Assembly (NCBI GenBank): GCA_905221605.1
Contig: CAJNDS010000178.1
Location: 62,001 to 126,000 of the forward strand
Direction of reading: 5' to 3'
DNA: 64,000 nt
Origin: Symbiodinium natans
Lineage: Eukaryota; Sar; Dinophyceae; Suessiales; Symbiodiniaceae
The notes under the pieces were generated by a model that saw nothing but the letters and a program-made list of their open reading frames with translations, ran no database searches and had not been told where the DNA came from. Position numbers and translations under genes: made by a program. Shown one piece after another: positions 21,001-32,197 of this stretch. Numbering within the stretch: the stretch's first letter is position 1; each line of letters opens with the position of its first letter.

Positions 21001-22688
21001 CTGAAGCTTCGGTGGGCTCAGGGTCCAGTTTAGGGTTTACAGGGTTTATAGGGTTTGCAGGGCTTACAGGGTTTACGGGGTTTACAGGGTTTAGCGGGTT
21101 TAGGGTTTTTTTGGGGGGTAGTTTGGCTATTTGGGAGGAATTCCCACTATTCTGGTAACCTTTACGGGGGTTCGTATAATCGGCACTATAGTATATGGTA
21201 TTTCGGGGGTATATTATGAAGAGGTCCAATGCTTTGGGAAATGCCCATTTAGCCAGGGTGTCGGGCTCTAGGTTTAAGGTTCAGAAAGCTTTGGGTTCAA
21301 GGTGTCAGGTTCAGAAAATTAGATTAGACTTAAGAGTAACCTCAGAATAAAAGGGGTGCCCACTTGGATTTAAAGGGGCTTAGACGGGAACCTAAACCCT
21401 AGGACGGCTATATCGCCCCAAGAGCCGGATGACGCCCTTGATATAGTTCATGTCTCAAAGCCTTCTAAAACCTTAGTGATGAGGAACTCTTTTGGTAGGG
21501 GTTTTCGTGAAGAAAGTGAGTGAAAGCGAAGTGAATTCACGACAACTCATGAACAAGCGAACGCAACGAGCGACCGAACGAAACGGGGTCTTTGAGGCAG
21601 TAACAACAATATGATTAAGGACGCCAAGTTCCAGGATGATACGGTAGTTCTTGGAGCAAAGACTGTGAGGAAACCGCTGGAAGCCTTACTGTCGCGAGTT
21701 CACTGTTCGCAAGCTCGCTTCTTCAACTCACCGTATTCTTAACTTATAATGTAAAAGAGAACGCAGTGAGCGCAATGAACTAATTCACAAACGAAGTGAT
21801 TATATGAACGAAGTGCGTGAAATTCGTGAATGAACGAACGCAGTGAACGGGGCGCTTCTAACAAGTCTTTTCGTGCGCACATGCAAGGAATATGCGACAG
21901 GAGAACTTTTACAAAGGCCCCGCATAGCCCGAAACCCTGTGAATCCACCCCGCGTCAGGGTTTAGGGTTTAGGGTTTAGGGTTTAGGGTTTAGGGTTTAG
22001 GGTTTAGGGTTTAGGGTGGAACACCCTCAACTCTGAACTCAAAATCTTGACTTAACAACCTCAAGCCCGAAAACCTACAACCCGGCTCGCATTTCTTGTA
22101 GAGCCTGGGCCCGACATGGTACAGTCTTCAGAGTTTAGTCCACTCTGAGTCTAGGTCTCTACTTCCCTAAACCCTAAACCCTAAACCCTAAACCCTAAAC
22201 CCTAAACCCTTGGACTACGTGGTTCCCGTGACAGCCCTAAAGTCGAAACCCGAAACCCTATTAAACCCTAAACGTAAAACCCAAGCTCTTGACCCTAAGC
22301 CCAAACCCTCAACCCTGCTCCCTATAAACCCTAAACTCCCCCAAACCCTAAACCCTATGAAACCCTAAACCCTAAGACCCTAAGACCTATAAGGTTCAGC
22401 CACGCAGCCCGCGAATGATTGGCCGCACGGGCGGGGAAGGGCCTCGTAGATTTGAAGCCTCGCTCAGAGGCTGATTTGGTTTGGGGATTAGGGTTGAGGG
22501 TTTAGAGGTTTGGGGTTTGGGGTTTGGGTTTTGGGGTTTGGGGTTTGGGGCTAGGTTCAGGATCCATAGGTTTGTGTCACCCTTAGCAGGGCCATGCACC
22601 TGCATCAGATCTCAAAAAGTGGTACACTTCACAGTTTGTGCACCTTCCACGAACAGAACCTGTCAAAAGAGACCCGCCGCCCAGCCAG
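21001..22688. other. Intergenic or intronic DNA between opposed genes
   Basis: It holds a degenerate TTTACAGGG run (21035-21110), a partial family II copy (21330-21395), a 360-base stretch rich in GAACG/AGTGA motifs (about 21500-21860), a TTTAGGG array (21958-22017) and CCCTAAA arrays (22168-22210, 22330-22370). A GC-rich island at 22400-22470 is open on both strands. No gene is assigned. Confidence 0.6.
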
Positions 22689-24468
22689 GCAGTGACTGGG
22701 ACAATGTGTATGCTTTTCAGGCCGGGGTGGGGCCGAGGTCGCGGGCAGCGCCGTTCACGGACAGTTCTTAGCTAGCTGGATGTGTCATTGACAAGCGTTC
22801 CGTTTCGGCAGGCGTCTTTGCAGGTTCCAGGTGGGTTTCAGAGTTTCGCGATGCCTTCCATGGGTCAAGAAGGGCTCCGCTGGATCCCCACTGCAGGTGG
22901 ACCAGGACAACAACTTGGTGATTGCAGGCGCGACTGAAGGCTTCCTGGATGGCTACACCAACGCTGGCGATTCCGACATCTTCCTCATGAAATTTACGAG
23001 CAACGGCACCTGGCTCTGGACAGTGCAGCGAGGAGGCTCCAGGGCCGTTTTTTGCAAGTGTCGTCTGACCTGACCCCAGTCGTCCGGCCAGGCAGTGCCT
23101 ATGAAGGGGTGGAGGATCTTCAGGCCGGGGGCGGGGCAGCAAGGTCGGCAGCGGGTTGCGCAGCGCCACTAGCAGAAAGTTCTGAGCTGGATGTGTAGTT
23201 GACAACCGTTCCAAGCGGCAGGCATCTTTGCAGGTTCCAGGTGGGTTTTGAGAGGTTTTTTCTTTTCGCCATGCCTTCGATGCTGGCGTTGACCGCTGGA
23301 TCCCCACTGCAGGTGGACCAGGACAACAACTTGGTGGTTGCAGGTGAGGGTTACGCCTCCCTGGATGGCAACACGCACGCTGGTTCGGCCGACGTCTTCC
23401 TCATGAAATTTACGAGCAACGGCACCTGGCTCTGGACAGTGCAGCGAGGAGGCTCCAGAGCAGTTTTCATGTAAGTTTGGTCTGAGCTGCTTCATTATGG
23501 ATTTTGTCAAGAGAGACACCAGAGCAGCTTCGGACCCCAGTCGTCCGGCCAGGCAGTGGCTACGACGCGACGCAGGCTCTTCAGGCTGGGGGGGGGGGGG
23601 CAGCAAGGTCGGGGGCAGCGGGTTGCGCAGAAAGTTCTGAGCTGGATGTGTAATTGACAACCGTTCCAAGCGGCAGGCATCTTTGCAGGTTCCAGGTAGG
23701 TTTGAGAGGTTTTTTCTTTTGGCGATGCCTTCGATGCTGGCGTTGACGGGGCTTCGTGAGAACTGGGTCAAGAAGGGCCCCGCTGGATCCCCACTGCAGG
23801 TGGACCAGGACAACAACTTGGTGGTTGCAGGCTTCACCTTCTCCTCCTTGGAGAATTACACCAACGCTGGCAGTGCCGACGCCTTCTTCATGACATTTAC
23901 GAGCAACGGCGCCTGGCTCTGCACAGTGCAGCGAGGAGGCTCCAGGGCAGTTTTCTTGCAAGCTCCGTCTGAGCTGCTTCACTTTGCAGCCTTTCAAGAG
24001 AGACTGGTCCAGACTAGCTCCGGACCCGAGCCGTGCGGCCAGGCAGTGATTTCGATGACGTGAGCTCTCTTGAGGCCGGGGGCGGGGCAGCGAGGTCCGG
24101 GGCAGGGTGTTGCCCGTTTGCAGAAAGTCCCGAGCTTGGTGTGGGTTTGGGAGGAGGCGGGTCGGCTCCATCCCCCACAGCAGGTTGACCGGGACAACAA
24201 CGTGGTCGCTGCAGGCACGACCACATCCTCCTTGGATAACTACACCAACGCTGGCGTGAACGACGTTTTCCTTATGAGCTTGGAGGCTTTGCTGCAGTAC
24301 TTCCTTGCTGTAGGCGTTGTTCCACCTGCAGGGGGCTTCATGACACCTCTCTCGAAGCTTGAGAAGATGAAGTTGAAAGCTAAACTGGTGTTCGCCCCAA
24401 CCCTTCAACCGTCTGACTCTTCTGAAGCCAAGAAAGTCGGACTTGCGGGACTTGCAACATGCTCCTAA
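22689..24468 (+). CDS. SBBP (beta-propeller) repeat protein, tandemly duplicated exons, 5' incomplete
   Basis: Exons: 22689-22720, 22897-23035, 23092-23123, 23313-23451, 23553-23584, 23800-23938, 24043-24074, 24184-24468. A 32-base exon alternates with a 139-base exon; together they encode one propeller repeat. The micro-exon gives SGYDATQALQ-type peptides; the long exon gives VDQDNNLVVAG, then DVFLMKFTSNGTWLWTVQRGG. This matches the SBBP repeat family (PF06739), whose repeats build beta-propellers. All seven introns are GC-AG, 56 to 215 bases long, with CTGCAG|GTGGACC-type acceptors. Introns are also similar between units, so whole exon-intron units (about 384, 416 and 487 bases) were duplicated. 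The last exon keeps the repeat only to DVFLM, then continues in a unique 51-codon tail to a stop. The upstream end fades out near 22640 without a start codon. Location and partner unknown. Confidence 0.8.
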
Positions 24469-26170
24469 GATTTTTCGGAATCTTGTGTGAATTGGTTTCA
24501 GTTCTGGGTTCGGCTCGCCTTGCCAGTGAGTCTAACTTCTTCGGATTTCTTCGGCTTAAAACTGCGCTCCCTCTCCGGCTCTGAATTGTCCCAAGCCCTT
24601 CCTGTCCCCCTAAACCCTAAACCCTAAACCCTAAACCCTAAACCCTAAACCCTAAACCCCACACCCTTAACCCTAAACCCTAAACCGTGCTGGGGTTCTG
24701 TCTTTGCCTCTCCTATAGGTTCCTCTGCTTAGCTGGGCTTCGCTTCGGTGGTCCCCTGGCACTCCGGTGAGCCTGCCTCTTGAAAAAGCCTCAATAAACA
24801 AGTTTTCGACTCCAAATAACTGACCAAGAAAGAGTTAAGGAGAGCTGCTCCATCGAGACTTGGAACGCCGTGAGTGAGCTGTTTTGCCAGGGTTTCAGAG
24901 ATCCTGTGTATGCGTGCTATGTAGAGATGCTACTGTATTTATAGTGTACAATATAGCATACTATATCATATGCTTCATAGCATACTGCGTATGCTGTATG
25001 GAGTATATCAGTATACATCCTCCAAGAACGGGTATTTGTGAGGGCCTGATGGTTTCTCTTAGGAGGCAGTTTTTTGGAGGACTCTCATGGCAACAGCTCC
25101 AATGCAGAACTCTGTAGAAGGCGGGCCCACTGCAAGGAGACGGGGCTTAAATCACCAGAAATGGCTTTGATGGCATGGTGATTCTAGCTTAGATCTAGGA
25201 TCCAGCAGTTGCATGTTGTGGTTTCTCTAAAAACAGTACACCTCTGAATCGGCGATCACCGAATTCCAATGGCTAATCGCCTGGATGTTTCTTTGCAGCC
25301 GTCCTACCACATCTGGCAAAGCAGGCTCAGACAACCACTGCAACTTCCATGACTTCAACCAGCCTTTGGCTCAGTCAAGTCTTCTAGGGTGTAGTCTTGG
25401 GTTTTGGATGTTGAGCCTGCTGGCTTAGGGTTTAGGGTTCATGAGCCAAGCGTGGTTCGCCCCAGTCCTATGAAGAACCAGAACCCCTAGAAACTGCTTC
25501 TTGAGATTTCTCAAGCCGACAGCGTGCGGCACCAAACCAGACTACCAGCGGGAAATCCAGAGTCTTAGCACGGTACAAAAGTTGATCCATATCATAAGAT
25601 GGCTAATGGTGACATTTCAAATAGTAGCACTGTGTCTTGTATCGTAGTTTGAATTTTCTGAAACCCTAAACCCTAAACCCTAAACCCTAAACCCTAAACC
25701 CTAAACCCTAAACCCTAAACGGGGTTCCTCCAGGTGCAGTTGCAGTGCAGTTCAGCGTTGAAGCATAAGAGGTTCCGCAGGGCTAGGGTTTAAAGGTTTA
25801 GGGTTTAGGGTTTAGGGTTTAGGGTTTTATGGTTTTAAGCAATGGTAGTGGTAGTAGCAGTAGCAGCTCAAGTGCCCCCAGGGTCATGATCCACGGAACA
25901 GGCCCCACAGGTAGGAGAAGAGTTGTACTCAAGCTCTTTCAATGTATTGCAGCTCTCCATTGTTGAGTCAAGCTTGTGTCGATTTGCCGGGGCTTTATCC
26001 ATGGTCCAAGACTTGCAGAAACTTTATCGTATTTTGGTATAGACTGTGATGGGCTCAATTATCAGTATGGCGCATGCACACGGGTGCATCTGCATGTGCA
26101 TGCTGGCTAGTGAGGTTTTGCCGTCAGCGTCCGGCAACAGATTCGTTTGATGTTGCGTGCCAGTATATAC
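24469..26170. other. Array-poor DNA downstream of the SBBP gene
   Basis: CCCTAAA arrays lie at 24609-24688 and 25660-25720, TTTAGGG at 25795-25830. A 60-base island at 25722-25785 is open on both strands with splice-like borders on each. The rest is unique DNA without a supported exon. Confidence 0.5.
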
Positions 26171-27359
26171 GTTCACAAGTATAATTTGGAGACAATGGCA
26201 GGTTGAAGTTGTGGCATAGTAATGCAGGAGGTATTTCGCAGATCCTTGTGCAGAGTTTCACACCTCACTGAGCAGGAAAGAAAAACACATGAAAAAAGAG
26301 GCAAACCACAGAAACTAAGAATGGTGAGTTTGGTGAGTTGCACACATTTTTGCACAGCCTGTTTTGTGCCTGTTTTGTGTGCTTTTCTCCAACACAGTTT
26401 GCACACTTTAGAGCACACCTCTCGGCTAGAGTCAACTCTCTCCAACAGAACGCAACAACGGAAAGAGTCAACTAAGGGTTTAGTGTTTAGGGTTTAGGGT
26501 TTTGGGTCATCTCAGAGCTCAGCTGGGCTTTCTCTTTGCTTTGAGTTTGAGAGTAGCGAGTCCTCAGCTCAAAACGCTCAAAAGCTCTTTTGAGGCACCC
26601 TTTTTGAGAGCCCCCTCACCCTAGACCTCAAACCCTGCTCCCTTTCGCATGTATTGGGGTTAGATAAGGGGGGCTTTGGGGGATAGTAGTCTCGTCTAAG
26701 TCTCTCTTTACTCCACTGTTGGACACTGCTGCAACGCACTAGCTGCATGAGAATGCACGTGTACACATAACCCCTATCCATGAGCAACAAGATGATCCGG
26801 ACATATCAGGACCCGAGGTTGAGATGAAGGGGAAGCATGTGTACCTTTCTCTGAGGTTGTTGAGTACTCTAGGGCTCTAGGAACGAAAGGGAGGCACGCT
26901 TTTGCTTCATGGAGTTGAGAAGGGGTCCGAAGCTCTTCAAAAGAGGAAGAAGGAATGTGGGCAGGGCAGGGCATCCGAAGATTTCCAAGGTGTGTGCACT
27001 CTAAGGGGCTCAGCAACAAGGTACCATAAGGTACCGGCGTGGGTGGCAGTGGCAGGAAATATTCGTTGAGAAACCCCGCTGTCTGTAAGCAACACTACCA
27101 TGGGAACAAGCTGCGCAAGACCCAGGCAGCGCTTGGGCGATGAGGGCCCATAGGCCGGCAGTCTACTATGTGGCTGCACGAGTACTTGGGTAAGGGTATA
27201 GGGATTTGGTAGACGCCTTTGTTGCTTCAGGTGGGCTTAGGACTTAGGACCTCAGTTGAGACTTGTGGCATATAGGGTTTTTCTGGTTCACAAGGGCGTA
27301 CCCGAAACCCTGAACTGAACCTAAACCGTAAGCCCTAAACCCTGCCTTATGGGGTCCTT
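26171..27359. other. Unique AT-richer DNA, no gene recognised
   Basis: Open frames of 60-90 codons occur on both strands at 26173-26497, 26578-26790 and 26774-27179. None shows high GC3, repeats or good splice borders. Telomere-type repeats are almost absent, making this the least array-rich kilobase of the window. Confidence 0.5.
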
Positions 27360-29781
27360 CTAGGCTCTAAACGGGGTTTGGGATGGTATAGTCACAATGC
27401 CAAAGAGAGAGACGGCCTCATCAGCTTGGGGCGCCTTCCTGCGTCGACCAAGGCAGCCAAGGGAGTTGTTGGAGCTTCGGGTTTAGGGTTTAGGGTTTAG
27501 GGTTTGGGGTTTGGGGTTTGGGGTTTGGGGTTTGGGGTTTAAACTCCAAAACCCTACACGCCAAAACCAATACGCCTCAAAACCGCAACACCCCAAATCC
27601 CTGAACCCTAAACCCCAAACCCTACGCCTCAAAACCTCAAACCCTAAAACCCTAAACCCCTAAACCCCAAAAACCCCAGAGGCCCCCCCCCAAAAAAAAA
27701 AACCTAAACCCTACCCCAAACCCAAAACGCCGAAAACCCTTTAACACCCAAACCCCCTAAACCCTATACCCTAAACCCGAAACCTGTAACCCTCTAAAAC
27801 CCCAAACCCTAGACCCTTCTAGCCCTAAACCCTATACCCTAAACCCTAATCGCCCTAAACCCTAATAATTAGCCCTAAACCCCAAACCCCAAACCCTACA
27901 CCCTAAACCCTAAACCCTAAACCCTAAACCCTAAAACCCTAAACCCTAAACCCTTAACCCTAAACCCTAAACCAGGGCGTCCTCCTCGCAGGCGCCTCCT
28001 CAGAAGGCTTCGCAGCTGCCCGTGGCGAGGCCTTGCATCTCGATTTGCACGTGTTTTTGTTTAGACTCCTGGGTTCGCCTATACTAGTTTAGGGTTTAGG
28101 GTTTAGGGTTTAGGGTTTAGGGTTTAGGGTTTAGGGTTTAGGGTTTAGGGTTTAGGGCTACCCCCCCCCTAGGTTCCCCCCTTAAATAACCTGTATTCGG
28201 CTTAGTTCTCCCTAATTAGCTTTCAGTAGAGGGGCGGGGGGGGGGCAACCTAGGGGTCGGGGGGGGGGGGTTAGTAGCCCTAAACCCTGAACCCTAAACC
28301 CTGGGTAGTATAGGGGGGGGTAGTAGGGGAACCCATGGTTTGAGGTGCGGGGGTCTAGGGCTTCAGTTGGCCTCATCTTCTTCCCGAGCGGTGGATTTGG
28401 CGATCGCGGGCGCTTGGCGAGCCTGCACAAACGGACTCGAGCTTTAGGGTAAACCCTAAACCCTAAACCCTAAACCCTAAACCCTAAACCCTGGGTGTAG
28501 GGTTTAGGGTTTTGGGTTTAGGCTTTGTTGGGGTTCTGGACTTTAGGGCTGAAGGGATTGGGAAGGCCCTACTGTGGCGCGCATGTCGTTTACATACACG
28601 GTCCATGGGCTTCATTCTGATATACTTGGCCCAACAAAGTCCCTAGATAGGTCCGAAAGACCATGCAATGATGCATGCGCCTTCTGCAAGGACCTACTCA
28701 CCAAGCTTCTATGACCTAAGTAATCGCATCCCTGGTCCTCCAAACCTTGCACCCCCCCCCCACACCCCCCCGCGACCCCCCATTATGGTACAGGTGCTAT
28801 ATAGATACGTAGGGTTAGAAGGGTTGCACCTAAAGTCTCTTGGATCGTTGCTTGACTAAAGGGCACCCTAAACCCTCTACCCTAAACCCTAAACCCTAAA
28901 CCCTAAACCCAAGGAAGCCTGTATCAGGGCCGAGGGCAGCTGAAGCCGCAAGTCGAAGACCTCGACGAGGCGGGCCTTGCCAGGGATGTCTCTTCGGGCT
29001 GAGGAGGCATGGAGGGCCCTTAGAGCCCGAAACCCGAGAAAGTTTAGGGTTTAGGGTTTAGGGTTTAGGGTTTAGGGTTTAGGGCTAGGCCCTAAACCCA
29101 CCCCAGAGGCTCTAAATCCGAAACCCTGAACCCTAAACCCTATCGAGGTGTGAGCTTGTCGTGTCTTGGGAAGCCTGAAAGTTGCCATCCCTATTAAACT
29201 GTTGTTCAGGGCTTCAGGGTTTAGGGTTTAGGGTTGTTCCCCCGTATACTAACAGTCCTTAATAAGGATTATAAGGGCGTACTATAATCCCTATTAAGGA
29301 CTGTTAGTATAAGGGGGAACATCGCAATCGGCTGGGCTCATGTAAGCGTGGCTTGCCATCGCTATGGCCAAACGCGCTTTATCAGCCCGCAGCCCGATAA
29401 AACATCCCCCGTGAGCCCTCGTCACTGAATCCTAAACCCCAAGCCAGAAAGCCTCAAAAATCCTGAAGCTCCACAACCCCCCCCCCCCCCCCAAAAAAAA
29501 AAAAAAAAAAACGATCGAAAAGCCTGAACCTTAAACCCTAAACCCCAAAAGCCTACATAAGCCAAAAAGCCGCACACCCTCAACCCTCAACCCGAAACCC
29601 TAAATCCTAAACCCTAAATCCTAAACCCTAAACCCTGAAACCCTAAACCCTGAAACCCTCAACCTGCCTTCGGCTGGGCCTGCGGCAGAGGTGGAGGTGC
29701 CGGCACCTGGCTTCCATATGCTCCCAGAGAGACCCGCAACTTCAAGTTGGGGCCCTACCCCAGAAATGCGGGGGTACATTA

Positions 29782-29825
<44 letters not shown>

Positions 29826-32046
29826 AGGGGGAAGGGGGAAGTCCCCCAAAACCCTGAACCCTAAACCCCAAACCCCAAACCCCAAATCCATCCCCCCCCA
29901 AAAAAAATTAAAATCCTGATTCCCGCAACTCCCAGGGATGGGTCAGTCGGGGCCCCACTATTTTCGGAACCCTTCTGGAGGAATGTGCAAGGAGCAGGTC
30001 AGGAGGTTTAGTTAGGGTTTAGGGTTTAGGGTTTCGGGTTTAGGGGTTTAGGGTTTAGGCTTTTGGGATTGCCTGCAAACCCTTAAACTTCCTTGAAGCC
30101 CTTTTGAACCCTATACAGCCTTGAAGCCTGTGAAGCCGCTCAAGCCCTAAAACGAGCCGCTGACCCTAAGACCTAGAACCTAAACCCCAAACCCTAAACC
30201 CTGAAACCCCAAGGCCCAAGGAAGATCGCCGGACCTCTATCTACTGGCACTTGGACTTGGTAGCCCAGTGACCATACAAAACGAAGCTAAGGGCACCCTT
30301 TTCTGTTACTTCACAAGGCAACCTTGAGCAAAACAAAATGGGAAAAGGGTACCACTGGGCTGCCAAGTAGAAGCGGGATGAGGGACTTAAGTACCCGAAT
30401 TCCCCCAGAAACCCTAAACCCTAAACCCTAAACCCTAAACCCTAAACCCTAAACTCCTCATTCCCTACCAAGAACCAGTAAATCGAAGGAGGGGCCCTCG
30501 CCTCCGCCGTGGACACCGGGGTGGCCTCCGGCTCCTCCTGCAAGCTCCTTGCGACCTGCCGTCTCTAAACCCTAAACCCTAAACCCTAAACCCTAAACCC
30601 TGAACCCTGAACCCTGAACCATGAGCCCTGAACCCAAAACCCTAAACCCTAAACCCTGAACCCTGAACCCTGAACCCTGAACCCTGAACCCTGAACCCTG
30701 AACCCACGCCCTGAACCCTAAACCCGAAACCCTATAAGCCCAAAGGGTTGAGTTTTTGTAGGGTTTGGTAGGGTTTTGTAGAGGTTAGACGGGTTCGGGT
30801 TCAGGGCACACTGGCAGCCCTACGGATGAAGGGTTGAGGGTGCACCGCTCAACACCTCAACCTCGTGCACTTGCGCCGGATCTTCCCCAAGAACCCAGGG
30901 GCAACTAAGCCCCAAACCGCACAAAAAAAACCTACAAAAACCCGAAACCAGGAACCCTAAACCCTAAACCGTTAAACCCAAAACCCTAAACCCTAAACCC
31001 CAGAATAAACTCTCCTCCCGGGCCCGTCCGGGTCCTCAGTTTCGGGGCTTGCGGGCAGCGACCGGACATTCGACCTGCGGAAGGCTCAGGTTCGAGCTGT
31101 TCGAGCTGTTGGGGCCTTCGGGGTTTCGGGTTTTAGGGTTTAGGGCTAGGGTTTAGGGTTTAGGGTTTAGGGCTTAGGGTTTAGGGCTTAGGGTTTAGGG
31201 TTTGGGGTTTAGGGTCAGGGTTTAGGGTTTAGGGTTTAGGGTTAGGGTTTAGGGTTCGGGCTTAGGGTTTCGGGGTTTTGGGGGCTGGCGCTTTCAGGGT
31301 TTCGGTGCTTTAGGCTTAGAGCTTAGGGGTTTTAGGGTATAAGGTTCAGGGTTGAGTCTGCCTTGCTTGGGTCGAAGGACTTTGTTACACAGATGGAGAG
31401 CTTAGGGCACTAAACCCTAAACCCTAAATGCTAGACCCTAGAAGCATGCTGATACTAAACACTCTTACACAGGCGACCGTGCCCGCATGAGGTGGCAAGT
31501 GTTGCCTCTAAACCCTAAACCCTAAACCCTAAAACCTAAAACAAACCCCAAACCCTAATCCCTAAACCCTAAGCCCTAAACCCTAAAGCCGCTCTGCGGC
31601 TTAGACTCCAAGGCCCCAAGATACAAACTCTCGACTCGTGACGAGCGGCTAGCCTGAGTGGCAACCCTAAACCCTAAACCCTAAACCCTAAACCCTAAAC
31701 CCTAAACCCTAAACCCTAAACCCTAAACCCTAAACCCTAAACCCTAAACCCTAAACCCTAAACCCTAAACCCTAAACCCTAAACCCTAAACCCTAACCCT
31801 AAATCCTAAACCCTAAACCCTAAACCGGCCCTAAAACCTAAACCCTAAACCCTTGGCGCATAAGCTGTTGCCCGCTTCACGCAACCCTAAACCAAGCGAA
31901 CCTCCCTGATCCTGCACCCTGCCCTGAACAGTTCAAGGGCGCCCTGCAATTCGAGCACGTCAGCAAACGCATGCAATAAGTTAGGATCGTTGAATGCTTC
32001 AGACGCAGGGGATTCACCAGGGTGCAGGATGTAAGGCCCCGAAGCC
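27360..32046 (-). CDS. Ten-exon gene of unknown function in telomere-array introns (3' complete)
   Basis: Exons 5' to 3': 31893-32046, 31601-31653, 31024-31074, 30862-30904, 30496-30537, 29664-29706, 28919-28998, 28372-28422, 27996-28031, 27360-27434 (TAG). Joined length after the first incomplete codon is 627 bases, divisible by three, and all nine junctions are in phase: 208 codons plus stop. Acceptors are good (CCTCCTCAG, CCTTCCGCAG, GGAGCTTGCAG); donors are GT or GC, the first being GTTTAGGG. Peptides: FNDPNLLHAFADVLELQGAL, then VPAPPPLPQAQPKA, ARLVEVFDLRLQLPSALIQ, ARQAPAIAKSTAREEDE, ASPRAAAKPSEE and a tail ending VTIPSQTPFRA. The C-terminal half is Ala/Pro/Glu-rich and probably disordered. 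Possible upstream exons: 32154-32197 (joins in phase) and 32706-32770. No family recognised; a stop anywhere after splicing would refute the model. Confidence 0.6.
28080..28371. repeat. Intronic TTTAGGG array and G-rich DNA
   Basis: A perfect TTTAGGG array lies at 28086-28158. G-rich patches at 28230-28272 and 28310-28325 follow. All are inside an intron of the 27360-32046 model. Confidence 0.85.
28423..28918. repeat. Intron with short arrays
   Basis: CCCTAAA at 28450-28490 and 28868-28910 flank unique DNA. No exon was recognised between. Confidence 0.75.
28999..29663. repeat. Intron with arrays, family I palindrome and poly-C/poly-A
   Basis: A TTTAGGG array lies at 29041-29083. A family I palindrome at 29231-29326 has two long arms (TACTAACAGTCCTTAATAAGG and its inverse). 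A C tract followed immediately by an A tract lies at 29479-29511, and CCCTAAA variants at 29595-29660. Confidence 0.8.
29231..29326. mobile_element. Family I palindrome, uninterrupted copy
   Basis: The arms GTATACTAACAGTCCTTAAT and ATTAAGGACTGTTAGTATA(A) are near-perfect inverted copies with a central part ending TACTATAATCCC. This is the best reference copy for the interrupted ones. Confidence 0.6.
29707..30495. repeat. Intron with long poly-G tract and family II palindrome
   Basis: An unbroken G run of about 42 bases occupies 29783-29824. TTTAGGG variants lie at 30005-30060 and a CCCTAAA array at 30411-30455. A family II palindrome spans 30256-30367. Confidence 0.8.
30256..30367. mobile_element. 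MITE-like palindrome, family II
   Basis: CTTGGTAGCCCAGTGACC on the left pairs with GGTACCACTGGGCTGCCAAG on the right; the interior has CCCTTTTCTG...GGGAAAAGGG, extending the pairing. Related copies lie at 4543 and 56676. Confidence 0.6.
31075..31600. repeat. Intron with TTTAGGG variants
   Basis: Degenerate TTTAGGG text fills 31125-31350, with CCCTAAA at 31508-31590. A possible exon at 31470-31505 (donor CCT|GTGTAAG) does not fit the phase chain. Confidence 0.7.
31664..31855 (-). repeat. CCCTAAA array
   Basis: About 190 bases of almost perfect CCCTAAA repeats between two proposed exons of the 27360-32046 model. Confidence 0.95.
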
Positions 32047-32153
32047 CTAAACCCTAAACCCCAAACCCCAAACCCCAAACCCTAAACCCTAAACCCTAAT
32101 ATAGGGTCACTTCGGGGCAGACCGCAGCTGGAGACTGGCCCTCCGAAAGCCAC

Positions 32154-32197
32154 CTCGGCGTCGACGGCAGCGAGGGGGCGGAAACGGCACGGCTCAC
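32154..32197 (-). CDS. Probable upstream exon of the 27360-32046 model
   Basis: Acceptor TTGAACAG and donor AG|GTGGCT bound a frame with high GC3 (VSRAVSAPSLPSTP). It ends two bases into a codon, matching the next exon, which starts with one. The same frame stays open further to 32111 (WLSEGQSPAAVC), so the exon could be longer. Confidence 0.45.

Noticed and set aside
22768-24408. Minus-strand open frames of 179, 222 and 275 codons
   Set aside because: They are antisense to the duplicated SBBP exons and cross the proposed introns; the plus strand has the conserved repeat and splice borders.
26173-26497. Overlapping 90-codon open frames on both strands
   Set aside because: Low GC3, no splice borders and no recognisable motif; likely chance.
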